Below are positions 14,780 to 19,929 of a DNA stretch of 28,816 nt, piece by piece (the first letter of the stretch is position 1; every line of letters starts with the position of its first letter). The translations under genes and the position numbers were made by a program. The notes under the pieces were generated by a model. That model made no database searches and was not told where the DNA came from. It saw nothing but the letters and a program-made list of their open reading frames with translations. This DNA comes from a virus, in the IMG/VR virus record IMGVR_UViG_3300035698_001663, positions 1 to 28,816 of that record. One strand, given 5' to 3'.

Positions 14780-16079
14780 ATCAGCATTCTTCCGTATTGT
14801 ATGTGACGAACTCGACGTAGTTCTAAGAGTAAGAGTATTAACCATTAGTCAGGAATCAAAGATCTATGAAGGTCTACGCCGTGGCATTACTTCCTCTACT
14901 GAACCTATCTGTGTTCAAGAATACAAGAAAAGCATTGTAGAGCTTACCACTACCTCTGCACTAGACTTATCAGAAAGAGACTACGAATCTGTTTACGATT
15001 CTGTTGTTTCCATTTATCCCTCTCTCAACCTGGAAATCCTCTGTGCTGATATTAACAATCAGGTTATTCAAGAGCAGGGAATAGATCCCTTCCTTGATAA
15101 GCTGAAGAAGACTATCAATAGCAAGCAGTCTGAGATTACTTCTGGTATTGAGTATACTCTCAATACTAAGGAGGATCTAGAAGAGATTGAGAAGGCTATT
15201 GGTATGAACATCGTAGGGCAGGAAGATGCGGTAAGCTCAGTCATGCAAACGCTGAAACTTATTGCTGCTGGTATCTCCCAACATAGTTCTATGTTCTTCG
15301 TAGGACCAACAGGTGTGGGCAAGACTGAACTTGCAAGAACCCTGGGTGCTAACTACACAGGTAACTTCTTTAAGATCAATTGCGCTGAGTACTCTGGTCA
15401 ACACGAATACGCCAAGCTGATCGGCTCTCCTCCAGGCTACGTCGGGCACTCTGAAAAGAGCCTGCTTTACGAGAAGGCCGAAAAGTCAAACGCTTGGGTC
15501 TTCCTCTTCGATGAGATTGAGAAGGCTCACCATAAACTGTATGATTTCCTACTGTCTCTCCTAGACGATGGCACCTGTACTGATAACGTAGGACGAGTCC
15601 TAGACTTCAGCAAGTCCATCTTTATCTTCACCTCCAACCAAGGAGTAGGAGAAGTAAAAAGGGAAGCACTAGGTTTCGATAGGCAGGAAGCTAATGTTAG
15701 TGATGTCGAAATCAAGAGTACGGTGATGCAATCTGTCAAGCGTCACTTCAGTCCTGAGTTCTTAAATCGCATTGACGAGACTATCTTCTTCACCACCTTA
15801 AATGAGGAGCAGGTTAAGAAGATCGCCAAGATGCAATTGCAGCAACTACCTATTCGAATTACTGAGGCCGTACTTAAGTACGTTGTCAAGGGAGGCTACT
15901 CTCAAGAGTATGGTGCTCGTAATATTAAGCGATTCATTAAGCTGAATATCGCACCCAAAGTAGCAGATGAGATTCTCGACAATACGATCCCCAGTAAGGG
16001 TGATCTCTACAAGTGCAAGGTTAGCAAAGGCCAACTAAGTATTGTAGATGTGGAAAAAATTTACACTAAAGAAGCCTAG
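14763..16079 (+). CDS. Single-ring ClpA/ClpC-type AAA+ ATPase with a phage N-terminal domain
   Basis: This 438-residue protein has one AAA+ module most like the second ring of ClpA/ClpC: Walker A GPTGVGKT (181-188), a pore loop in PPGYVGHSEK, Walker B VFLFDE (246-251), arginine finger Arg336 in EFLNRIDE and sensor-2 Arg386 in GARNIKR. It unfolds proteins using ATP. At residues 303-305, in the place where ClpA carries its IGL ClpP-docking loop, it has LGF, which fits the [LIV]-G-[FL] docking consensus; ClpB lacks such a loop. The first 130 residues are not a Clp N-domain and may be a phage-specific substrate or structural adaptor. No ClpP is encoded here. Confidence 0.88.
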   Translation: MSKKNKSAFFRIVCDELDVVLRVRVLTISQESKIYEGLRRGITSSTEPICVQEYKKSIVELTTTSALDLSERDYESVYDSVVSIYPSLNLEILCADINNQVIQEQGIDPFLDKLKKTINSKQSEITSGIEYTLNTKEDLEEIEKAIGMNIVGQEDAVSSVMQTLKLIAAGISQHSSMFFVGPTGVGKTELARTLGANYTGNFFKINCAEYSGQHEYAKLIGSPPGYVGHSEKSLLYEKAEKSNAWVFLFDEIEKAHHKLYDFLLSLLDDGTCTDNVGRVLDFSKSIFIFTSNQGVGEVKREALGFDRQEANVSDVEIKSTVMQSVKRHFSPEFLNRIDETIFFTTLNEEQVKKIAKMQLQQLPIRITEAVLKYVVKGGYSQEYGARNIKRFIKLNIAPKVADEILDNTIPSKGDLYKCKVSKGQLSIVDVEKIYTKEA

Positions 16080-16098
16080 AGAATCCCACAGGCCACGG

Positions 16099-16104
16099 TA
16101 TAAT
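16099..16104 (+). promoter_or_regulatory. TATAAT -10 element ahead of tRNA-Ile
   Basis: GGTATAATACTTG starts 20 nt after the Clp stop codon. The expected +1 is near 16111, about 37 nt before the tRNA. No matching -35 is found at 16-18 nt. It probably drives the tRNA and the exported-protein genes that follow. Confidence 0.5.
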
Positions 16105-16117
16105 ACTTGTGTCGGGG

Positions 16118-16147
16118 GGAGAGGTGGCTCTCTCTCCTCCACTCTCC
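16118..16147 (+). other. Hairpin abutting the 5' end of tRNA-Ile
   Basis: GGAGAGGTGG (16118-16127) pairs with CCACTCTCC (16139-16147) with one bulged G, leaving an 11-nt pyrimidine-rich loop. The 3' arm ends exactly one base before tRNA position 1. It may help present the RNase P cleavage site or protect the 5' leader. Confidence 0.55.
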
Positions 16148-16225
16148 GGGCCATATGCAAATATAGGTATATGCACCGAGCTTATATCTCGGAGATATTT
16201 GGTTCAATTCCAAAATGGCCTACCA
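16148..16225 (+). tRNA. tRNA-Ile (anticodon UAU), CCA encoded
   Basis: The cloverleaf can be drawn fully: acceptor GGGCCAT/ATGGCCT (G1:U72 wobble), D-arm GCA/TGC, anticodon arm CCGAG-CTTATAT-CTCGG, T-arm TTTGG-TTCAATT-CCAAA, discriminator A and encoded CCA. The anticodon TAT (16183-16185) reads AUA. Position 8 is A instead of the near-invariant U, which is odd. Most bacteria read AUA with a lysidine-modified CAU anticodon, so a UAU tRNA removes the need for that modification. Confidence 0.88.
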
Positions 16226-16231
16226 ATCACC

Positions 16232-16259
16232 TACATAAACCTTATTACATAAACCTTAT
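16232..16259 (+). repeat. 14-bp perfect tandem duplication
   Basis: TACATAAACCTTAT occurs twice back to back (16232-16245 and 16246-16259), starting 6 nt after the tRNA-Ile CCA and running into the ATG at 16258. Confidence 0.95.
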
Positions 16260-16665
16260 GAAGTCTCTACTACTACTCGCACTAATTACCCACCCCTTTT
16301 CCGTGGACTGCTCTGTCCCCACTCCTAATGGAGATTTTCACTCTGGAGCCACCCTAGCCCAAACCACCAACGATCTACTGGTTTCCTGGAATGGCTGCTA
16401 TGGAAATACGGCGATGGTTGTTTACTCTCCTATGGCTACGGTTTCTACTCCTATTGGTCACGGTAACCTTTGCATGAATGGTTTTGCTCAGGGTGCTGGT
16501 TCAGGGGCTATTCGCTTCTACGATGAAAAGTACGGCCAAGCTGCTTTTCCTTTCACCCTTTCTGAAATTCCTGTTGGTTACTACGCTCAGATTGCTTACC
16601 GAGATAACGATAGCGACTGGAACTTCTCCAACCGAATTCAAATCACTGACACAGGTATTGACTGA
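16258..16665 (+). CDS. Predicted exported protein (135 residues)
   Basis: A longer frame begins at 16048, but it would read through the tRNA gene, so ATG 16258 is the credible start. From there the protein opens MKSLLLLALITHPFSVDCSV, a short basic residue followed by a hydrophobic core typical of a Sec signal peptide; there is no canonical lipobox. The mature part is beta-rich (LLVSWNGCYGNTAMVVY, then YAQIAYRDNDSDWNFSNRI) and might be an Ig-like or fibronectin-like fold. It carries three cysteines after the hydrophobic core. The stop overlaps the next gene as TGATG. The role is unknown; export suggests action at the host envelope or on the virion. Confidence 0.7.
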   Translation: MKSLLLLALITHPFSVDCSVPTPNGDFHSGATLAQTTNDLLVSWNGCYGNTAMVVYSPMATVSTPIGHGNLCMNGFAQGAGSGAIRFYDEKYGQAAFPFTLSEIPVGYYAQIAYRDNDSDWNFSNRIQITDTGID

Positions 16666-17072
16666 TGCTAGATATTCTTAAAGGTCTCTTTTGGTCGATT
16701 ATTTTCATTGTCGTAAGCAGCATTGTAATGCTGGGTCTTTGGGGCTTTTACCTCTCCGGTAATGTCGCTGAGAAGTTTGCTGAACAAGCTGCTGCTGTGG
16801 AAGAACAAACCGCCGCTGATGAAGCCCTTACTGTTCTGCGTAGGCGCTGGCCTGTTTATCGTGACCATGTTCGTACTTGTGCAGACCTGGCTATTGATGC
16901 TGGAATGACCAAGACTGAGTTCGCTGAGGAGTATGCTGTTTTCATGACCACCGTAATCTACGTTCAGTGGATTGAAGAGTTTGGTACTGATATTGCTACT
17001 TGGATGATCGCGGATATGACTACCTTGATCGGCGCGTTGCTTGCAGACGAATACCCTGATTGGGAGTTTTAA
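16665..17072 (+). CDS. Small membrane-anchored protein
   Basis: The 135-residue protein has one N-terminal transmembrane helix (LFWSIIFIVVSSIVMLGLWG) followed by an Ala/Glu-rich helical stretch (EKFAEQAAAVEEQTAADEAL) and a compact helical domain with YRDHVRTCADLAI and TTLIGALLADEYPDWEF. Charge distribution suggests a cytoplasmic start and a domain after the membrane segment on the other side. It overlaps the exported protein gene by one base, so the two may act together at the envelope. The family is not recognised. Confidence 0.7.
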   Translation: MLDILKGLFWSIIFIVVSSIVMLGLWGFYLSGNVAEKFAEQAAAVEEQTAADEALTVLRRRWPVYRDHVRTCADLAIDAGMTKTEFAEEYAVFMTTVIYVQWIEEFGTDIATWMIADMTTLIGALLADEYPDWEF

Positions 17073-17078
17073 GAACAA

Positions 17079-17152
17079 CGGGAGTTAGTATAACGGTAGA
17101 ACATTGGGCTCATAATCCAAAGATATAGGTTCGATTCCTATACTCCCAACCA
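17079..17152 (+). tRNA. tRNA-Met (CAU), initiator-like, CCA encoded
   Basis: The only seven-pair acceptor possible is C1-G2-G3-G4-A5-G6-T7 against ACTCCCA, giving a C1:A72 mismatch, the hallmark of bacterial initiator tRNA. The anticodon stem is TTGGG/TCCAA, so the initiator GGG is present but the third pair is G31:U39. The anticodon CAT is at 17111-17113. The T-arm is ATAGG-TTCGATT-CCTAT, discriminator A, encoded CCA. The D-stem has U11:A24 and an A12:A23 mismatch, unlike the A11:U24 of E. coli tRNA-fMet, so initiator identity is likely but not certain. Confidence 0.85.
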
Positions 17153-17153
17153 A

Positions 17154-17207
17154 CCACAATCCTCCATACTATGACTGTTACCACAATCCTCCAGACTATG
17201 ACTGTTA
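17154..17207 (+). repeat. 27-bp tandem duplication (one mismatch) carrying a start codon
   Basis: 17154-17180 and 17181-17207 are identical except for one base (CCATACT versus CCAGACT). Each copy contains ATGACTGTTA, so the start of the following gene has been duplicated in frame. It begins 2 nt after the CCA of the initiator-like tRNA. Confidence 0.95.
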
Positions 17208-17494
17208 CAAAAACGCTGACTGGCCGCTCTTTCCTTAATCGCACTGATTCCGTTTACGATTCCACGGTTTCCTATACTATGAAAAATTGGGAAGAGTATG
17301 CTGAGGGATCTTTCCGGGTTAGTGATTGCTTCAAGAAAATTAATCTGGACTTGAAGTGGGAAACTGCTGAGGAGTACGATAACAGCATGTACAAGCTTAA
17401 TATCCTTGAGGGCATGGCTAGAATGGCTAGGCTTGATTTGGAATCAATGAGAACTGCTTTCCTTAGTGGGAAGGCTAAGAACGAGACTCAGTAA
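17171..17494 (+). CDS. Hypothetical protein with a duplicated start
   Basis: The 107-residue frame can begin at ATG 17171 or, because of the tandem duplication, at ATG 17198 (98 residues). The protein starts MTVTTILQTMTVTKTLTG, in which the second MTVT is the duplicate. The remainder has SVYDSTVSYTMKNWEEYAEG and LNILEGMARMARLDLESM, a mostly helical C-terminus. No motif is recognised and there is no signal peptide or membrane helix. There is no clear Shine-Dalgarno sequence before either ATG, so start choice is open. Confidence 0.65.
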   Translation: MTVTTILQTMTVTKTLTGRSFLNRTDSVYDSTVSYTMKNWEEYAEGSFRVSDCFKKINLDLKWETAEEYDNSMYKLNILEGMARMARLDLESMRTAFLSGKAKNETQ

Positions 17495-17513
17495 TCAAAG
17501 CAGGATACCAAAA

Positions 17514-17708
17514 ATGACCCACCCCCAGAACAAAGGCTTCCTTCCCCCGCTTAAGAGTGACCGAGAGTATGAAGCTGAAATTGATGCACTCAAGCAGCGT
17601 CTAGTTGAGATCAATAGCATTGTGGAAAGAGCAAAACAACGATTTCATTATCAGTTCCTAGAAGATATTGCTTGGTACTGTGATGAACATTACCTGGACA
17701 GGTCATAA
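17514..17708 (+). CDS. Small helical hypothetical protein
   Basis: The frame is open from 17466, but ATG 17514 is preferred because an AGGA motif lies about 8 nt upstream and the longer version would overlap the previous gene. The 64-residue product contains one long helix (REYEAEIDALKQRLVEINSI) with a heptad-like pattern that could form a coiled coil, then FHYQFLEDIAWYCDEHYLD. It ends 7 nt before tRNA-Arg. The function is unknown. Confidence 0.65.
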   Translation: MTHPQNKGFLPPLKSDREYEAEIDALKQRLVEINSIVERAKQRFHYQFLEDIAWYCDEHYLDRS

Positions 17709-17715
17709 TACACAT

Positions 17716-17790
17716 GGGGCGTTGGCCGAATAGACAGGCACGAAACTTCTAATTTCGCTCATGCGGGTGCAAATCCTGTACGCCCTACCA
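17716..17790 (+). tRNA. tRNA-Arg (UCU), CCA encoded
   Basis: Acceptor GGGGCGT/ACGCCCT (G1:U72 wobble), anticodon arm CGAAA-CTTCTAA-TTTCG with anticodon TCT at 17748-17750, T-arm GCGGG-TGCAAAT-CCTGT with two wobble pairs, discriminator A and encoded CCA. The T-loop has G in place of the usual second T, and the D-loop lacks a clear GG pair, so this is a divergent tRNA. It reads AGA/AGG, which are common in the phage's sugar and structural genes. Confidence 0.87.
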
Positions 17791-17827
17791 AATATAGACT
17801 CGAACCAAGAGTCTGCCAACAAACATT

Positions 17828-18043
17828 TTAGCGTCTAAGGAGAATAGACTTAGCTTTAGCTAGAAAGGATTTCTTCATAGCAGACTTGTTATCGTTCTTG
17901 ATACCCTCTCTGTTCCTTAGATCAGTAGCCTTGTTCTTGAACTCATGTCCCTTGGACTTGATCTTATCTCTAACCCTCTTCAGGGAGATATCAGTGCTAT
18001 TCTTCTTCCCAACGTCAGTATTCAATTCTTGTATGTTCTTCAT
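17828..18043 (-). CDS. Small lysine-rich protein on the minus strand
   Basis: The 71-residue frame fills a gap that has no plus-strand gene. The protein (MKNIQELNTDVGKKNSTDI at the start, KSFLAKAKSILLRR at the end) is very basic and helical, as expected of a small nucleic-acid-binding or host-interaction protein. It is divergent from the exported-protein gene at 18170. A TTGACA hexamer on the minus strand (18082-18077) overlaps the -35 of the opposite promoter, and TACAAT ends 2 nt before its ATG. No family is recognised, and the frame could still be fortuitous. Confidence 0.5.
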   Translation of the reverse strand: MKNIQELNTDVGKKNSTDISLKRVRDKIKSKGHEFKNKATDLRNREGIKNDNKSAMKKSFLAKAKSILLRR

Positions 18044-18075
18044 CTATTGTATGTAGTTAATAAATCTATGGTTTC

Positions 18076-18105
18076 TTGTCAAAAATACTCCTTGTGGGGT
18101 ATTAT
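18076..18105 (+). promoter_or_regulatory. Candidate divergent promoter, TTGTCA-N18-TATTAT
   Basis: TTGTCA (18076-18081) and TATTAT (18100-18105) are 18 nt apart, with TATACT at 18105-18110 as an alternative -10. TTGTCAA read on the other strand gives TTGACA (18082-18077), pointing at the minus-strand gene. The plus transcript would have a leader of about 58 nt before ATG 18170. Confidence 0.45.
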
Positions 18106-18169
18106 ATACTAAGTGTCCCCAATACCGCGTCTTTGGGGATCGACACTCAGACAGACGCAACATTAGATA

Positions 18170-18811
18170 ATGAAATTTCACACAAAACTGGCTACTGTTC
18201 TTGCAGTAGCCCTCACCTCTTTCGCTCTTTTCAGTTTCGGTGGGGGCTCTACTAGAGCCGCTGACCTCTTCCAAGACATTGATTGGAACGGATCTCAGTT
18301 CACGGGACTCACATTCCAAAAGTTCGATCCTAGTCGTGGCACTCTTGTTGGCGTCCAGTATGGCATTGAAATTGATGCTCAGTGGGATTCCACTTACAAG
18401 AACACGGGAAATACCATTGGTCAACTTGCCCTATCGTGGGATCAACTGGAGGAAGGTTACTTCCCTCCAACTCGTAGCGATATTGGCACTCCTGGACACT
18501 CTCCTTGTGCCCTTCAGCTATCCCTTCCTAGTGCTGGACTCTTCAGTAGAACTGTTTCTCGTCCTGTAGAACTTCTTACTGCTGCACCTGGGGCGACTGT
18601 CCCTGCTACGGCTTCTGTGGACACCCAATTTGCTTGGGGGCCAGTTTTTGATTTCCCTGGTGCTCTACAGTCTGTGACTGGAACGGGTACGTTCCTCCTT
18701 CCTATCAATACCACAATGACCTTGGAGAATGCCGGGGGCTCGCAAAGCGAATGTTCGTACAGTACAGCGGCTCAAGGAGTCGTTGGAGTTCGATACCTCT
18801 TCGTCCAGTAA
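18170..18811 (+). CDS. Exported protein, choice-of-anchor E-like domain
   Basis: The 213-residue protein has a textbook signal peptide (MKFHTKLATVLAVALTSFAL, then a likely cleavage after STRA) and a beta-rich mature region. FDPSRGTLVGVQYGIEIDA resembles the opening of choice-of-anchor E domains (F-D-P-x-x-G-x-L-x-x-V) known from exported bacterial proteins. No PEP-CTERM or other sorting tail is present, so the product would be periplasmic or secreted. Codons are CGT- and CTT-biased. Such a domain is unusual in a phage; it may have been acquired from the host and could alter the cell surface. The function is not known. Confidence 0.72.
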   Translation: MKFHTKLATVLAVALTSFALFSFGGGSTRAADLFQDIDWNGSQFTGLTFQKFDPSRGTLVGVQYGIEIDAQWDSTYKNTGNTIGQLALSWDQLEEGYFPPTRSDIGTPGHSPCALQLSLPSAGLFSRTVSRPVELLTAAPGATVPATASVDTQFAWGPVFDFPGALQSVTGTGTFLLPINTTMTLENAGGSQSECSYSTAAQGVVGVRYLFVQ

Positions 18812-18819
18812 TAAACAAT

Positions 18820-18849
18820 AGAGAGTGGACAAACTAAAGTCCACTCTCT
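18820..18849 (+). terminator. Stem-loop after the exported-protein gene
   Basis: AGAGAGTGGAC (18820-18830) pairs perfectly with GTCCACTCTCT (18839-18849) around an 8-nt A-rich loop. The following bases (TATCATAATG) are not a T run, so termination may be weak or the hairpin may instead stabilise the mRNA 3' end. Confidence 0.6.
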
Positions 18850-18856
18850 TATCATA

Positions 18857-19030
18857 ATGAAGACCAAAGCCCCTTTCGCAGAATACGACAAGCGACATAG
18901 GAAAGATAATATCCAAACCACACTACTTGTAGTCGGTATGTGCATCGTCTTTCCTGTGCTTGTCTTCTCTCTCACCAACCTCATTTACCTTTCCCTAGAG
19001 TTCCTCCTTGGCCTCACAAAAACAGCTTGA
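18857..19030 (+). CDS. Hidden 57-residue membrane protein
   Basis: A small frame from ATG 18857 to TGA 19030 encodes a charged head (MKTKAPFAEYDKRHRKDN) and then a long hydrophobic span, LLVVGMCIVFPVLVFSLTNL and on through IYLSLEFLLGL. One or two membrane helices are possible, with the basic head likely cytoplasmic. It lies between the exported protein and dCMP deaminase, overlapping the latter by 23 nt. The stem-loop ends 7 nt upstream of its start. Its size and hydrophobic character fit a phage membrane peptide such as a holin-like or envelope-modifying factor, but no family is recognised. Confidence 0.55.
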   Translation: MKTKAPFAEYDKRHRKDNIQTTLLVVGMCIVFPVLVFSLTNLIYLSLEFLLGLTKTA

Positions 19031-19466
19031 CACCGTATACATGGACAACGCAAAGTCCTTTGCCACTCTCTCCAACGCTAGCAGAGCTAAAGTAGGATGT
19101 GTAGTAGTAAAGAACGGGGCTATTATTTCAGACGGTGTGAATGGAACTCCTACAGGATTCAGTAATGAGTGTGAGTACACAGACTTCTTAGGCTTTACCT
19201 ATACTAAGCTGGAAGTCCTCCACGCAGAGAAGAATGCCATTGCCAAGCTAGCCTGTAGCACCCAATCATCAGAAGGTGCTACAATCTACGTTACTATGGC
19301 TCCCTGTATTCCTTGTGCTACCCTGATTATCCAGGCAAAAATCAAGCGAGTTGTCTATGATAAGGTGTATCACAGTAGCGGGCTGGAATACCTAATACAA
19401 GCAGGAGTCATCGTTGAGCAGTTTTACACAAACAAGCAAGGAGTTCCCATTTCTTCAGCAACTTGA
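19008..19466 (+). CDS. Deoxycytidylate (dCMP) deaminase
   Basis: The 152-residue protein carries the complete zinc site: VLHAEKNAI (His72, Glu74) and APCIPCATLI (Cys100, Cys103), with RAKVGCVVVKNGAIISDGVNG as the usual substrate-binding N-terminal region. The known role is dCMP to dUMP, feeding dTMP synthesis. The TTG start at 19008 keeps QLDTVYMDNAKSFA, which matches the family N-terminus; ATG 19041 is the alternative. It overlaps the small membrane protein gene and the next hydroxylase gene, so translation is coupled. Confidence 0.87.
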   Translation: MASQKQLDTVYMDNAKSFATLSNASRAKVGCVVVKNGAIISDGVNGTPTGFSNECEYTDFLGFTYTKLEVLHAEKNAIAKLACSTQSSEGATIYVTMAPCIPCATLIIQAKIKRVVYDKVYHSSGLEYLIQAGVIVEQFYTNKQGVPISSAT

Positions 19467-19929
19467 AAACGGTTGGAGAGATATTCGAGAAGAGGCATTA
19501 AAGTCCCACCAGTACTCAGTTCCCTACTTGGAGACTGATCTATACTCTGGAGAGTGGGACGTACTGCCTCTTATTACGTTTGGTAGACAGCATTACGTTA
19601 ATACTCAAATGTGCCCTAAGACCTGGGACTTAGTAAAAGACATCCCAGGGCTACAGACCGCAAGCTTCTCCATTCTTAGGTATCAGACTGAGATTACTCC
19701 CCACACTGGGTTTACCGATGAGGTACTTAGAGCACATCTGGCGCTAAAGATTCCCAAAGAGAACTGTGGACTCCGTATCGAAAACCAAGAAGTCAAATGG
19801 GTTGAGGGGGAGGCTTTTGTCTTCAATGACAGAAACCTCCACTCAGTATTTAATCTGTCCAGCGAATCACGAATCATCCTAATTATCGATTTCCTTAAAG
19901 ATGCAAATTCTAGCGAACGAAGCCTTTAG
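19414..19929 (+). CDS. Aspartyl/asparaginyl beta-hydroxylase-fold oxygenase
   Basis: The 171-residue protein follows the Asp/Asn hydroxylase (PF05118) pattern: MCPKTWDLVKDIPGL, then ILRYQTEITPHTGFTDEVLR with His97, HLAL with His108, and FVFNDRNLHSVFN with His143. The histidines are the expected iron and 2-oxoglutarate ligands of this two-His family, which includes LpxO, a lipid A hydroxylase. The TTG start at 19414 is supported by AGGAG 6 nt upstream. It overlaps dCMP deaminase by 53 nt. The substrate could be a protein, a lipid or a metabolite and cannot be settled from sequence. Confidence 0.82.
   Translation: MSSFTQTSKEFPFLQQLENGWRDIREEALKSHQYSVPYLETDLYSGEWDVLPLITFGRQHYVNTQMCPKTWDLVKDIPGLQTASFSILRYQTEITPHTGFTDEVLRAHLALKIPKENCGLRIENQEVKWVEGEAFVFNDRNLHSVFNLSSESRIILIIDFLKDANSSERSL

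Noticed and set aside
16048-16257. Upstream extension of the exported-protein frame to 16048
   Set aside because: It would translate through the tRNA-Ile gene and its leader, and ATG 16258 gives a signal peptide.
16148-17790. tRNA-associated attachment site or integrative element
   Set aside because: No integrase, no long repeat of a tRNA 3' end, and tRNAs with encoded CCA in a cluster are typical of lytic phages.
17796-17814. Hairpin AGACTC...GAGTCT after tRNA-Arg as a terminator
   Set aside because: Only 6 bp and no T run on the plus strand; it may weakly end the minus-strand gene but cannot be called.
18044-18424. 126-codon minus-strand ORF opposite the 18170 gene
   Set aside because: It is antisense to a well-supported exported protein and crosses the divergent promoter region; no domain.
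18826-18855. TGGACA-N18-TATCAT promoter for the 57-residue gene
   Set aside because: The hexamers fall inside the stem-loop and the -10 is 1 nt from the ATG, so +1 would fall after the start codon.
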